A stretch of DNA of 64,000 bases from Volutella citrinella (lineage: Eukaryota; Ascomycota; Sordariomycetes; Hypocreales; Nectriaceae). This document shows positions 30,883-41,915 of this stretch, in pieces. The notes beneath the pieces are model-generated. The model had not been told where the DNA came from. It saw only the letters and a program-made list of their open reading frames with translations, and ran no database searches. The stretch is from NCBI GenBank assembly GCA_034401135.1, contig JAWZSP010000001.1, positions 3,224,001 through 3,288,000 on the forward strand, read 5' to 3'. The number at the start of each line of letters is the position of its first letter. Within the stretch, counting starts at the first letter, position 1. A program made the position numbers and the translations under genes.

Positions 30883-33800
30883 GGCCGATACCTCTTATCG
30901 GGCAGCCGCCGACATGAACCGTAGTGAGGGTCGAGACGGAGTCGAAGACGTAGATGGGGACGGAGACGGAGGAGGCGGATGATTACGACATAGAACGGGA
31001 AGAGCGGCCTGACAGACGGCGATTGGCGATGCTCGTCGGCTGGTAATCACTCGTAATGAGGCCGGAGAGGGCAGTGCGTGGTCCAGTGAGCACTTGATCC
31101 GGGGAGGGGGGGCCCGGGGCGAATGATGCGTGGTGTAATCGCGGCCGTCTTGGCGATGCGGGAAGATGCAGCACGGCGATGTTAGTGAAGCGCAGCGAAA
31201 CGTCACGTCACGGCACGGCGAGGGTTCATTGATCAGTGAAGAGGAAGAGAGATGAAGAGAAAGTCAACGAGGTGAAGCCGTCGAGTGCCAAACCGAGCAT
31301 GGGCGGCCGCTGAGGAATGATGCTCTGTGTTCCAAGTGGGTGGATGGTGAGTGGAGTGGATAGAGATGGAGATTGGTGATATAAAGGGGCGACGTCTCAC
31401 GGGCCCTGGGTGGCGGCGCTAGGCCAGGTAATAAAGGCGTTCCAGGTTCGCCGTAGCGCTGTGGAGGTACGGAGTTCGCAGGAGCCATTAGAACGGGCAG
31501 CGAGCAGAGCGCAGCTAGCGACGCAGCCAGGCGCAGGAGCCGGGCATGCTTGGGGGACGCCCGGCTGCAAGAGCACAGGCTGCTCCAGCGCCCCGGCTAG
31601 GATCTACCCAGGCTCTGCCCAGGCCCAGACTCGTCGCTAGCGCAACAGCACCACGCAGCAACGTAGTAGCGCAGAACACCCGAAACTGGCGGGCAGTGCT
31701 CCCCAACATGGAGTGGGTGGGATGGGTGGGAAGCAGAGGCCAGGCCGCCAAGGGTAGCGGATTGGTGGTGGGCTAGGGGGCACGCGCAGCAGTGGAGGGA
31801 GCGCCAGAGAGAGGCGGGAGAGGGGTCGGGCGCCTCAAGGAGCAGAAGGCTCAGGACACTGGCTCGGTGTCTGGGGAAGGGAAAGGATCCAGATCCAATG
31901 GAGCCGACAAATGGCGCAAGCCGCTGCAGGCACATGTGTTGCATGTAACCCAACAAGGTGGGAGGAGGGCAGCGGTCTTCGTCCTCTCCGCTCGGAATGT
32001 GGATGAAGCTATAGCGATGCTCAACAGAGGGTTTCCAGCCGTCCATGCTGGCTATCGATTGCTGTGGACGCTCAAGGCCAAAACGTTTTTAGGCGAGAGT
32101 GGGAGCCAATACTCCTAACCCATGGCGTGGCACATACCCTGCGCCGCAGGACGGCAGGGAGATTGGATCCCCAAGGGGTCCCATGAAACTCATAGGAGGG
32201 GCTTGGGTACGGAATCCATGCAGCAATGCACCAGCATGAGCGGATGGATCTCCTCCCTCTTACGACGGGAGGTCCGCTAATCAGCATCGTATCGTGGAAA
32301 ACAAAACGGCGGCATGGTTTATCACGCACCCGGTCCTACTGACCGACCAGCAACTACTAAGTATTTCTTAGTTACTGCTGCTACTACAAGTCCAGTGTCG
32401 TATGTGTTTTGCCGCAGGTTCCCATCTGTTATTCGGACACCTTGACAAAGCTGTCCGTCCCCCAAGACAACCTGCCTTTCAGACACTACGTAAGTAGGCA
32501 CCAGCCGCATAGGCGCCGCAAAGTTTCGGTGGATGAGCAGCAGAGTTCGGCTCTCCGGCGACTGCATTTATCGTAGCGGTGTACTTGCACCAACCCGAAA
32601 AAGGGCCCTGCAGGTAGGTTCCCGCCTTCCCGCGGAGAGGAGGCACAATCAATGACCCTACCTTCCAAAGTTGGGTCAGGCAGTGGCCTAGTGGATGTAA
32701 CCAACCTGCACAGGGCGGGACTCGAGGAACGCCCCACCAACTGCTACCTCCCGGTGTCTATCAGCCAGTGACAGCCCACCGACCAGCGGCCGGAGAGCCG
32801 GGGGACTAGACCAACAGGCAGAGCTGACACCGGAGCTGGGTGCCGAGAAGGATGGTGGAAATGATGGTATCAGCCCTCTTCCGCCCTCAACCGGCCGGGC
32901 TTTTTTGCCAGTGCGAGGACCGAAAAAGAAGAAAACTGCCTTATCCAATGCGCCTTATTGGACTGGGGTGCGCTGCACGGCAATCGCTGGACAACTACCG
33001 TCCCCCGGGTTGGCGCCGTCTTCAACACTCCCAGGATCACCCGAGCCTCCCGTCCCAGTGGCGAGTGTGGCGATGATCTGCGGTGTCAAACAAGAAGAAA
33101 GAATGAAAGAAACAAGGTACCTACAAATGCTAAAAACCATCAGCCAGATCACACCCCCCGTCATTGTGCGGCGCGCCGGACTGATCGGAAAAGGCGCGTT
33201 GAGTTGGCCCGGATGTGGACTCGAGTCCCACGACACTTTCTTTCTGGCGTGTACTTGCTTTGTGGTCAGTTCCATCTGCCCCCGCGCTAAGGCATGCACT
33301 ATGCACGTACGGATACGTGCTCTGGGCGTGCATGGGCGGATTGGAGGCGCTGACGCGGTGCTGTCGCTTTGGCCTCTGTGAGGCTGTGACCCAGGGCGAT
33401 GCCACGAATGGCCAGGATACATACCACGAGCATCCTCACGCGCCTCTCAGTCGAAGCAGAGCAGAGGCTAAACGCGATAGTCGTACGTCCGTACACAGAA
33501 CCATCCGGATACTATAATGCTGCCAATAATGTGCCGAGGATTGGCTGATCTGTACCGCAAACCCATTGCCGCCCCGCATCAGCATCCAGGTTGAAGCCAT
33601 CGACAGCCAAGCCAGCCCACGGCCTGTTCACGGTCCACCGCTTTGAGCCCCAAACTCTGATCAACCCTGGAGATCTGCTCTAGCCTCCCAAGGCTCCCCC
33701 ATCTCCCCAGCTCCGTCTCGGCCCAACTCGGCACGCCACTGGTGGTCGTGGCACCATCCGCCATCAACTGTTGGTCAGCCAAGACGACCAGTGATGCCTC

Positions 33801-35161
33801 GCTGTCGCTCATATGTCGTCACCCGTTTCCGAGCATCGATCGCCTCCCGCTGCTGTTCCCTAGGCTTGCTTGGCTTGCCCGCTCTTCAGATGTTGGCTAG
33901 TCCATCAAATGTCGCCACACCCCGCCCGCTGCATCTGGGTGCAACCTAGCCAGCCTTGCCCGCCCGCCCGCCGCGCCGCATGCTTCAAAGGTGATGGTTG
34001 AATGGCCAGACAAGAACCCGCATGACCTTCTAGTTGGTCCCCAACACTGCGAGTGACCTGCCACTGCATCATGATTGCCGAGGCAAATTGAACTAGCAGG
34101 CTAGGCTTCGTTTCTCGCCAATACGGCCACAGCTGTCACCGTCACGACCTCCTCCACTATTCACTCACGTTCTCGCGCTGGTATGGGCCGAAATGCTCCA
34201 TCTTTGACCCTCAGCTCACCCGCCCCCTGGCACCAATGCTGTAGGATGTGGTTATGAGAAAAGGCTAGCGCCTGCAAGTGAGAGATAGGCCATTGTTCCC
34301 CAATTCCCTCAAGCAGCATTGCTGAGCCATTTATAAACCAACCACCCATGCTCTGCCACTCACTGGGAAACCGCGTGACCTTGAATAGTTTCTAGCTACA
34401 GTCGAGCGGGAGCTAAGGACGTCAAAAGATGAGGTGAAAGCGATTACTGGATGATTTAGCCGTAGGTTGTGCTCCAGTCCCTCTCCAACCTGGGCATGCT
34501 GCGAGAGTTGCCTCCAAGCCACCATGCTATCCACAAATCGCTGCTTCTACCAGTGGGTTACCAAATCACGTTGGCTATGTGAAAGAAACACTAGAATCTT
34601 GAAACATACAGTCTACAGACACCACTAGAGTGCTGCTTTACCCGCTGTCGCCAGACCATGATTCGCCTTTTGTCCTGAATGGGCACTAGATTCCGTGTAC
34701 CTACGTACAACCATGGTTCGACTTGGTCAAAACGCACACGATCCCCGTGGTTACCCCATATAAATCCGTCGCCAATTTTAGGCAATTCTGCTTTTCTTAA
34801 TTCGAGTCTCGTCCTCTGGATCACCCTCCAACTGGATGCGTTGCCACATCTGTCGCGGGTTGTCCCTCGCTTCCTAATAGTGTACCCTGCAACCCAAACT
34901 CCCAAGCGAAAACCGATTTTGCTGTCAACCTACCCTTTTGCAGGTCGGTAATATTTTGTTTGGACAGCCATATCCCATCCAAATAAATGACAAGCACACG
35001 ACAATGAAAGAAGAAGACGGTAAGGCAAATGACAATGCAAAAGGAAATTTGGCACTACCCCAGCGGGCAGTGCACATGTAAAGTACAGGGCCAGTTGGCG
35101 GATAGAGGACACTGAGAGAAACGTAATGTCGCAGGCTCATGCTCGACAGCTAGTGAACGAG
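30883..35161. other. Gene-empty region of 4.3 kb
   Basis: This lies between the start of the 403-aa gene (-) and the end of the Lys/Glu-rich protein gene (-), so it contains the promoter of the former and the terminator of the latter. Many frames of 60-155 aa occur on both strands (for example 32955-33422), but all have random composition and overlap one another. I could not detect a tRNA, snRNA, repeat family or transposase fragment. Confidence 0.4.
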
Positions 35162-36415
35162 TTAGACATCCCACTCCTCCTCTTCCTCTTCCTCCTCTTC
35201 AACGGGCTCGTTCTTGGACTGCAGGGCCGAGAATGCTCCAAAGGCGGGAGTAGATTTGGCCTCGGCGCGGACTGGGGCGGCGGCCGGCTGGGCAGCTGAA
35301 CGAGTCTGGGCGGGCTCGTCACCTGAATCACCCGAAGTATCGTTCTTGGCTGCCTTCTTAGAAGCCTTGGTCTTCACAGTGCTCCATTCGTCGTCCTCCT
35401 TCAGCAACTCCAGCTGCTCTTCCTCTGAGGGAAGAGATGCAGTCCAGCTACCCTGGGCGGGCTTGGATGCAGTGGTGGAAGGCTGCTCAAAGGTATCCAG
35501 AGGCTGGTGGAAGCCATTGGTGGTGGGAGCCTGGCCGGCAGCGGCCTTGGCCGAGGCGGGCGCACCCTGAGTCCAGGAGTTCTTAGCCGCAGCAGCATTG
35601 GTGAACTGCGAGCCGTCCTTGGCAGCGCGGCCTTCGGCAATTCGAGCAGTGCGGCGCTGCTTCTCCTCGAGCACCTTGCGTTCCTTTTCGGCTTCGTCGC
35701 GGGCGACCTTGGCGGCTTCGGCCTTCTTGCGGTTCTGTCGCTGCTTCTTAGACTCGACTGGCTCAGCCACCTTCGCCTTCTTGGGCTGCTGCTTCTTGGG
35801 CTCGGTATCCGTCAGGCGGAGTACCTTAGGAGCAGCACGGGCCGGCTCCAGCATATCGGAAACGTCGCCGGCAGTGGCCGGGCCAACCTCAGGAGATGTA
35901 ATCGGGGACGGCTCATCATCAGCGTCAGCGCCGGCGTCGATGATGGGGGCCTGAGCCGACTCCTTGGGCTTCTCAGCAGCCACAGCCTCGATGTTGGCGC
36001 GAGACTGCTTCACTGACTTTTCCTTCTGCTTACCACCTTCCGACTTGGATGCAAACTTGGTGCCCTCCTTGGCCTTGGCGAGCTGTCGAGCGAACTCGCG
36101 GTTGTCGACGTTGTCGTCGGGGCCGGATGCGGCGCTGCTCACCCAGTCGTTCTCCTCAGACTTCTTCTCAGCGGCCTTGGCCTTGGCAGCCTTCTTCGAG
36201 GCCTCCTGAGCCTCGGAGCTGAAGCTTGCCATCCTCTGCTTCTTCTTCTTGTCCTCTTTTCGGGGCTCTGGTGCCGCAGACTTGGCGGTCTTGGCCGGGG
36301 CGGTCGCAGCTCTCTTGCGATCCTTCTGGGTGGACATCTGGTAGACGATAAAGCCAATACCAAGGAGAGTGGCATAGCCACCAACAGTGTACAGGTAGCT
36401 CATATTATCGGCCAT
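35162..36415 (-). CDS. Single-pass membrane protein with Lys/Ala/Glu-rich cytosolic domain
   Basis: Intronless, 417 aa. I take the ATG at 36415 (GGCCGATAAT after ATG) rather than the upstream in-frame ATG at 36682, because the extra 89 residues look untranslated. A transmembrane helix is near the N-terminus (SYLYTVGGYATLLGIGFIVY, about 6-25), followed by Lys/Ala-rich helical repeats (TAKSAAPEPRKEDKKKKQR; AKVARDEAEKERKVLEEKQRR). A Gln/Ala/Ser-rich middle follows. The C-terminus has two conserved-looking blocks: EEQLELLKEDDEWSTVKTK (about 330-348) and a terminal acidic run ending EEEEWDV. The composition resembles ER-anchored, ribosome- or RNA-associated proteins, but no family is recognised and no catalytic motif is present. 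Confidence 0.75.
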   Translation of the reverse strand: MADNMSYLYTVGGYATLLGIGFIVYQMSTQKDRKRAATAPAKTAKSAAPEPRKEDKKKKQRMASFSSEAQEASKKAAKAKAAEKKSEENDWVSSAASGPDDNVDNREFARQLAKAKEGTKFASKSEGGKQKEKSVKQSRANIEAVAAEKPKESAQAPIIDAGADADDEPSPITSPEVGPATAGDVSDMLEPARAAPKVLRLTDTEPKKQQPKKAKVAEPVESKKQRQNRKKAEAAKVARDEAEKERKVLEEKQRRTARIAEGRAAKDGSQFTNAAAAKNSWTQGAPASAKAAAGQAPTTNGFHQPLDTFEQPSTTASKPAQGSWTASLPSEEEQLELLKEDDEWSTVKTKASKKAAKNDTSGDSGDEPAQTRSAAQPAAAPVRAEAKSTPAFGAFSALQSKNEPVEEEEEEEEEWDV

Positions 36416-37939
36416 CTTGAATTGGTAGTGTTTGTTGGTAGAGGAGTATAGGGGTGGTGTTTTTGCGCCTATCGTGTTCGAAATGTCCGAAACGTAGGGG
36501 GGAGGCCAGAAAGTGGGAGCGAGGTAGGAAAGTCGGCCGGTATGCGCAACGTGTGCGAAGGAGAAGAGGGAACTAGAGTGGCAAGGGAGAGAGAATCGGC
36601 AGTCTGCTCCAAAGGGGGCTCGTTGGTTGAGGGCGGACGTGGACGGTGATGGATTAGAACTGCAGTGGGTGGACAGTCGCACTCATGAGGCCAAGTGGTC
36701 TTCAACCAAGCAAGTGCCAGCCCCTTATGGACGCGCTGGAGAGACCAGAGAGCTGATTGCGAAGGCTCTGCTAGAAGTCGGGGGGATGAGGACGGGTGAG
36801 GGAGATGAAAATGAGAAGAAGAGAAGGGGCTAAGTGTTCAGCTTGGCGACGGTAACAGAAGATACCAGGTGGCTCGAAGACGGAAGGCAAAGTAGCGTCG
36901 CGGTCGCGGAAGCCAAGCTGCAGGGTGGTCGCAGGATAGTTCACAAAACCGCGCCAAAAGGAGTACTCGGTGTGGGGCACTAGCCACCACTGCGGAGCTG
37001 ATGTTGCAGGTACCCTGTGGGAGGTCCGCGGACCGCGGTGGAGGTTTAGGACGCTAGAAGGATGGAATTGCAGATGACAGAGCCAGGCACGGTGCCATTG
37101 ACCCAGGGAGTCGACTTGCGGTTCGGAAGGATGACGGTGCCAGGGCAAAGTTGTCCGGTCTTTGGGTTGCTGAACTGCAGGGCGGAAGTCGTCTGAACTG
37201 AGTTTGAGCGTGGGAGGGCTTGGGACAAGTGTCAAGTCGCTGAGCTTATCGAGGCGTTGATTGGCCGGCTTCGCGCCCGTGGCGGGGACTCCCAGGGCTG
37301 CCCCAGGGCAAGCCTACTGAAGTTCCAGGGGCGTGTCCACTGTCCGTTGGGGGAATGCGCCATGTCCCAGAAAACGATGTCTGGCAGGTACGATGATCAC
37401 GTGCGGGTGCCTCGCGTGTCTCATCAATCCCGTCCGTCCTGCTTGAGTCGTCTCTCAGCCGGTGGTGATTCGCCCCAATCAGCCGGACGTCAGTCCAATT
37501 GCCCCAGCCTAGTTTGCATTTGCAGTTCTTCAACACGGTTGTCATAGGCTACTAGTACTAAGACCCTCGATCAAGCAGCAGACGTGCAGCCCATGCTCCC
37601 AAGCTCATGCCTCCTTGTGGTTAAACGCTTTCCAAATAGGGGAGCTCGATCACACTGATTCACAGGGGCTTATCTCAGCAGTCACACCCCCACTTGCCCA
37701 AAACTGAGGGAGGGGAAGTGCAGAACAGCCCCCTCCATAATAATCACCACTATCTGGAGTATCAATAACTGGATATTCAGAGAGTGAACTCGATTTTTGA
37801 GTTGCCACAAGACTAGTAGTTGCGCCTCGTTCTCCAAGGACTGGCCTGATAACTTTTTTCTTGAAAAATCATTTGCCTGTTTCAATCTTTAGACCCTGGT
37901 TCTTCTATCCGTCCTATATAGCCTACCCAGTCAATCAAC
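36416..37939. other. Divergent intergenic spacer of 1.5 kb
   Basis: The spacer carries the promoters of the 417-aa membrane protein (-) and the nucleoside hydrolase (+). An AT-rich segment with TATATA at 37915-37920 sits 20 bp before the hydrolase ATG, too close for a conventional TATA box. No coding exon is supported. Confidence 0.45.
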
Positions 37940-39425
37940 ATGGCGCCCAAGCAGAAAATCATCATCGACACCGATCCCGGTATACCATGCCACCGCCATG
38001 CGCTCGTTGATGGATCTGTTTCTAACTTGAACACTAGGTGTGGATGATGCCTTGGCTCTGCTTCTAGCCTTGAGTGCGCGCAAGGAAGAACTCGACCTCC
38101 TCATGATATCCGTCACTTACGGAAACGTCCCACTGCAGAGGTTTGGGCCGCTTGCAAAAAATGTCCTTGGTGATGGCCTGGTGTTGACTTACATTGCGTT
38201 AGCTGCCTGCACAACGTGGTTTCTTTGTTCCACGTTCTCGAAAAAGAACTCGAATGGAGGAGGGCCAACGGCAAGCCCGAGGGCTACGAGACCTTGAAGG
38301 CAAGCAAGCCAATCGTCGCTGTTGGTCCAGAGCACCCCCTGTGCGATGAGGAGCTGATGGCCGATTATTTTCGTACGTAAACCCTTTCACTGTGCTATCA
38401 TTAGCCTATCTTACTTGACAGATGGTCTCGACGGCTTGCACAATGTGCACGAAGCCCACCCTCACCTTTCCCCTGCGGATACTTGGAAGAGCCTATTCAA
38501 GGACGAGGGTGATGGCTCTGTCGATTCCAAGAGCTTTTCTGAGCACTTCACACCGTCCAAGGTGCCTGCCCACAAGGAGATACTCCGCCTTCTCAAGGAG
38601 AACCCGGTGGATACGGTCAGTATCCTAGCGGCTGGTCCCCTGACCAACGTCGCCTTGGCCGCAGCCGAGGACCCTGAGACGTTCCTTCGAGTCAAGGAGC
38701 TTGTTGTCATGGGTGGCGCTGTTAACGTCGAGGGCAACGTAACTCCTGTGGCCGAGTTCAACTGTTATGCCGATGCGGTGGCTGCGGCCCGCGTGTATGC
38801 CCTTACATCCCGCGTACCGCAGTCGACCATGCCCGCCGTTCCCCAGGAGCTCTCGACTCTACCCGCGTACCCCGAGAAGCTGTCCCGTCAGCTCAAACTG
38901 ACACTGTGCCCTCTTGACATTACCACGCCTCATCTCCTCACCAAGAGCTTCTTCACCGGCGCGATCCAGCCTCATATCGACGCCGGAAGCCCGCTCGCTC
39001 TGTGGGTTGGGCATTTTGTTAACGGTACATTCCGTCAGATTGAGACCATGGTGCATGACAGTGATCCGGGACTCTCCCTGCACGATCCCCTCACTGTTTG
39101 GTACATGCTCACCCGCGATGATGCACGATGGGAGACACCGGCGGAGCTGGAGGACATCCGCGTTGAAACCAGCGGACAGTGGACCCGAGGCATGCACGTC
39201 GTTGATAATCGAGGACGAAAGAAGGCCACCGAAGAATCCGTCGTGGCCGGTGGCGAGTCGGATCAGGGCCCTGATGCGCTCGTCACTGCTGGTGAGGTGC
39301 CGGGGGATGAGATGGGCTGGTTGAGTGTGCGAAGGGGCAACAGGGTCAACCGTCTCATAGGGTCTCCCGGCGAGGACGTGTTCAAGGACGTCCTCATGGA
39401 GAGACTCTTCGGGGCGACTGCGTAG
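37940..39425 (+). CDS. Inosine-uridine preferring nucleoside hydrolase
   Basis: Four exons, 37940-37979, 38038-38140, 38203-38372 and 38422-39425 (introns 58, 62 and 49 bp); 438 aa. All junctions preserve frame and rebuild IIIDTDPG+VDDALALLLALS, NVPLQ+SCLHNVV and ADY-F+HGLDGLHNV. The DTDPGVDDA signature gives the Asp cluster that holds the catalytic calcium and activates water. VMGGAVNVEGNVTPVAEFNCYAD carries further ligands and substrate contacts, and PLDIT precedes the last active-site region. The enzyme cleaves the N-glycosidic bond of ribonucleosides (pyrimidine or purine) to base and ribose in salvage. Specificity cannot be read from sequence. Intron 2 uses a GTTTGG donor. It converges on LSM8 with only 282 bp between stops. 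Confidence 0.92.
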
Positions 39426-39707
39426 GGAGTGATACGCGGTTGCGCGGTTTCACGTTGGAAGGGGGCCGCGAATATTCGTGAGCAGGCTGAGAGTTTTGCA
39501 GGCATAAAGATATATGCCGGGAAGGGTGCATACCCTCCGAAACCCAAGTAAATTGTCTAGAACTCCTTATACTCAAACGCCATATGATCACGCCCATACC
39601 ATACACTAGAGACATGAGACTCGATCGCCCATGAAATGCAATAAAGATTTCAGAAATTTCTCGTTGGGGTTTTGCTTTGTTTTGCTTCGCGCATGGGACA
39701 GCCTCCG

Positions 39708-40141
39708 CTATGTGTGCTTGATACCTCCGATAGGCGCACCCTTGACTTTTGACCATGTGATTTCATTGTCCACCTCCTCATTCACGAGGCCTACGGAGCA
39801 GACATTATCGCCTCGGACGAGATAGAGTCCGAGGGAGACTTCGGCGGAGGGCTCGGGGTCGTCGGGCGTTCGGATGATTCGCTCTACCGCATTGTTCAGA
39901 ACCTGCCGATATGTTAGCTCCGGCCCTCTGGACCTGGGTTCGCTCTTTGGACTTGCGAGGCGAGACGTACGAGGTTGGTGGACTGGTCACAGGCTGCCAG
40001 CGTGCCGACAAGGATGCGCGAGTCCGCTGTCACGATCAGAACCTTCTCTGGGGGGGAGGGCAGCTTGGTTAGCGACGGAGTGCTTTGGGTCAATTCTTGG
40101 AGGGGGAGCTCACTGGTCAGGTAGCCTCCAAGTGTCGCCAT
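39708..40141 (-). CDS. LSM8: U6 snRNA-associated Sm-like protein LSm8
   Basis: Three exons, 40114-40141, 39971-40047 and 39708-39902, with introns of 66 and 68 bp (GTGAGC and GTACGT donors); 99 aa. The first coding exon is only 28 nt (MATLGGYLT). Splicing restores KKVLIVTADSRILVGTLAA and DQSTNL+VLNNAVERII (Sm1), with the Sm2 motif in LGLYLVRGDNVCSVGLV. The C-terminal GAPIGGIKHT tail and overall length fit LSm8. LSm8 is the subunit that makes the LSm ring nuclear: LSm2-8 protects and anneals U6 snRNA for the U4/U6 and tri-snRNP particles. LSm6, another ring member, is at 17.2-17.5 kb. U2 snRNA and Prp4 lie just downstream along the window. Confidence 0.96.
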
Positions 40142-41104
40142 GCCGCCGACTCAGCGCGGGCGAGACAGCGCCTCTTTGTGCGGATATATGAGCTATTCGT
40201 ATCGAGAGCGGGTCGTTCGGCGCCGGGGAGGTAGATGTGGTTACGGGACGTCGACCTCGCCAGTGTTTGGGGGAGCTTGGAATTGCAGGTGTGAGGCAGC
40301 TCCTCTGCGAACCTGCCCGCTCAACTGCCGTGTGCAAATGGATGATTTTAGAGGCACTTGGCGCTAGCCCGTTTGGGTCGCAAATTGGATGGAGGCGGCT
40401 CACGCACCACGGCAGAGTAGAGGCACCTGAAGAATTTGGAAAATGGATGAACAAAGGACTATGGTTCCGTCTTGTCATATTGTGGACAGCTATCGGTGAA
40501 GAGGAGTGGAGCTAGCCTCTGGGCAGCGAGTTCCTCGAGGCAGCGGGCAAGGAGAGCAGCCTTCAAACTGGCTAGATTTGTTCACATTGAAAGAACACAT
40601 CACCTCGACGGGTACGATTATCACCATTAAAAATCCAGTGCAACCCAGGCGAGACATTTCGCAGCCGAGGACTCTCCAAGGCCTACAGAATACCACTCAG
40701 TACACGAAGGTAGGGGCCGCTTCCTTCTGTGCTTCAATCCCACAGAGTGACCCTCGTTTACCCTACACCTCGAAATGAGTGGGAAAGTGCAAAATACTCT
40801 GCCCAACCTCACCCAGAGAGTAGAGACAGAGATTGGAATGCTGAGTATGAGCCTGAGTGAGAAGACCTTGGGCTCATCTTCTTACTGGGGCTTGGGGTAC
40901 TATCGCAAACACACGGTACGAGTCTTCGCTAGCAAAAATGCCTTGTGCTCTGAAGTGGGACAGCCTTGCGACACAAGCTATGTAAGTTTTCAGACCTCAC
41001 TCTGAGGCTCGCGCATAAAGCTAGCTGAGCTTCAGTTCACCATTTACGTAGTCTTCTTCGAAACCCAGGCAAGCCTGAGCAGCAATGAAAACCGAGCCCA
41101 TGTA
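40142..41104. other. Intergenic region upstream of LSM8 and downstream of the U2 snRNA gene
   Basis: This 0.96 kb contains the LSM8 promoter and the U2 3' flank. Small frames (40506-40778, 40775-41005) are not coding. No second snRNA was recognised. Confidence 0.4.
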
Positions 41105-41293
41105 GAGATTCGCGTCACCTGGAGGCAGTGTAATACCAGGGACACAGTGAGCGGGATCATGCGCAAGCGCAGAGGAAACCGCTCGAGGTTCAAAAATAAG
41201 AATAATCAAGATTGGTCTCAGTAGAGACCTTTCAGAGATTAAACTGAAAAGAACAGATACTACACTTGATCTAAGCCAAAAGGCAAAGAGAGC
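41105..41293 (-). ncRNA. U2: U2 spliceosomal snRNA
   Basis: The minus strand reads CTCTCTTTGCCTTTTGGCTT at the 5' end (from about 41293), then AGATCAAGTGTAGTATCTGT. This contains the GTAGTA branch-point recognition element, a near-perfect match to U2 across eukaryotes. Stem-loop IIa (TTTTCAGTTTAATCTCTGAA) follows, then a hairpin GGTCTCTACTGAGACC. An Sm site (TTATTTTTGA) lies near 41195-41205. A typical stem-loop IV is CCTGG-TATTACACTGCCT-CCAGG near 41116-41138, whose loop resembles the U2B''/A' binding loop. U2 pairs with the intron branch point during spliceosome A-complex formation. The ends are estimated (a few nt uncertain) and the total is about 185-190 nt. The ORF overlapping it (41021-41452, minus) is spurious. 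Confidence 0.95.
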
Positions 41294-41915
41294 TAAGGAG
41301 AAAGGAAAAGAAAATTCAAAGACGGGCGGCGGGTGGTCGAGAATTTTATACCTGCCTGGCCAGGGCGGTGAGTGCTCGGCGGGCAGAATGTTGGCCACCA
41401 ACCTCCCCAAGGCAGGCAGAACCAGGATGAACACCTCAGGCTTCCAGTACAATTTGGCGGTGGAACACTGGTAGCCTTAGAGATGAGGCAATGATGAGTC
41501 CGAATGCTGCACTGTGGGCATTTTCCCTTCACGGCTGAGGGAGGCAGTTGCTGCCTTGCCATGGTCGTAAACTGGACCTCAGGCAATTTCGCTGATCGTT
41601 GCATTTGCCTTGCCAATACAGCTTCTGCCGGCCTCACACACTGGCCGGTCATAGCAAGAACCGAGGAACCGTCAGTAGCGATTAACATTGTATTCGTTTC
41701 GAGTTACAAAGAGCCATGAGCTGAAACCACCGAGTGCGTCTCGACGGGCGTCTTCTCTAATTAGCATCCAAACGCCTTATCCTGAGTGCGCCCCATGCCA
41801 TGATGATCATCCGGGCCAAAGCCCATACGAAATCCCCAGTCTCGGACATAATTATGCCATCGTCAGTCTTTAAGAATCAACGCCCAACACACGGCCAAAC
41901 TGAGCTGCCGCATTC
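41294..41915. other. U2 promoter region and 3' flank of the cyclin gene
   Basis: This 0.62 kb lies between the 5' end of U2 and the stop codon of the cyclin gene. It includes the U2 TATA box. No protein-coding exon is supported. Confidence 0.45.
41344..41350 (-). promoter_or_regulatory. TATA box of the U2 snRNA gene
   Basis: The minus strand reads GGTATAAAATTC, with TATAAAA at 41350-41344, about 50 nt before the inferred U2 5' end. Between TATA and the RNA start the strand is pyrimidine-rich (TTTTCTTTTCCTTTCTCC). The placement suits an snRNA promoter; the distance depends on the exact U2 start. Confidence 0.55.

Noticed and set aside
30247..30924. 225-aa + strand frame
   Set aside because: Antisense shadow of the 403-aa minus-strand gene, which has better composition.
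36416..36682. In-frame N-terminal extension (89 aa) of the Lys/Glu-rich membrane protein
   Set aside because: Ser/Pro-rich leader-like sequence; the transmembrane helix directly follows the ATG at 36415.
41021..41452. 143-aa minus-strand ORF
   Set aside because: It overlaps the U2 snRNA gene completely; the sequence is explained by the RNA.
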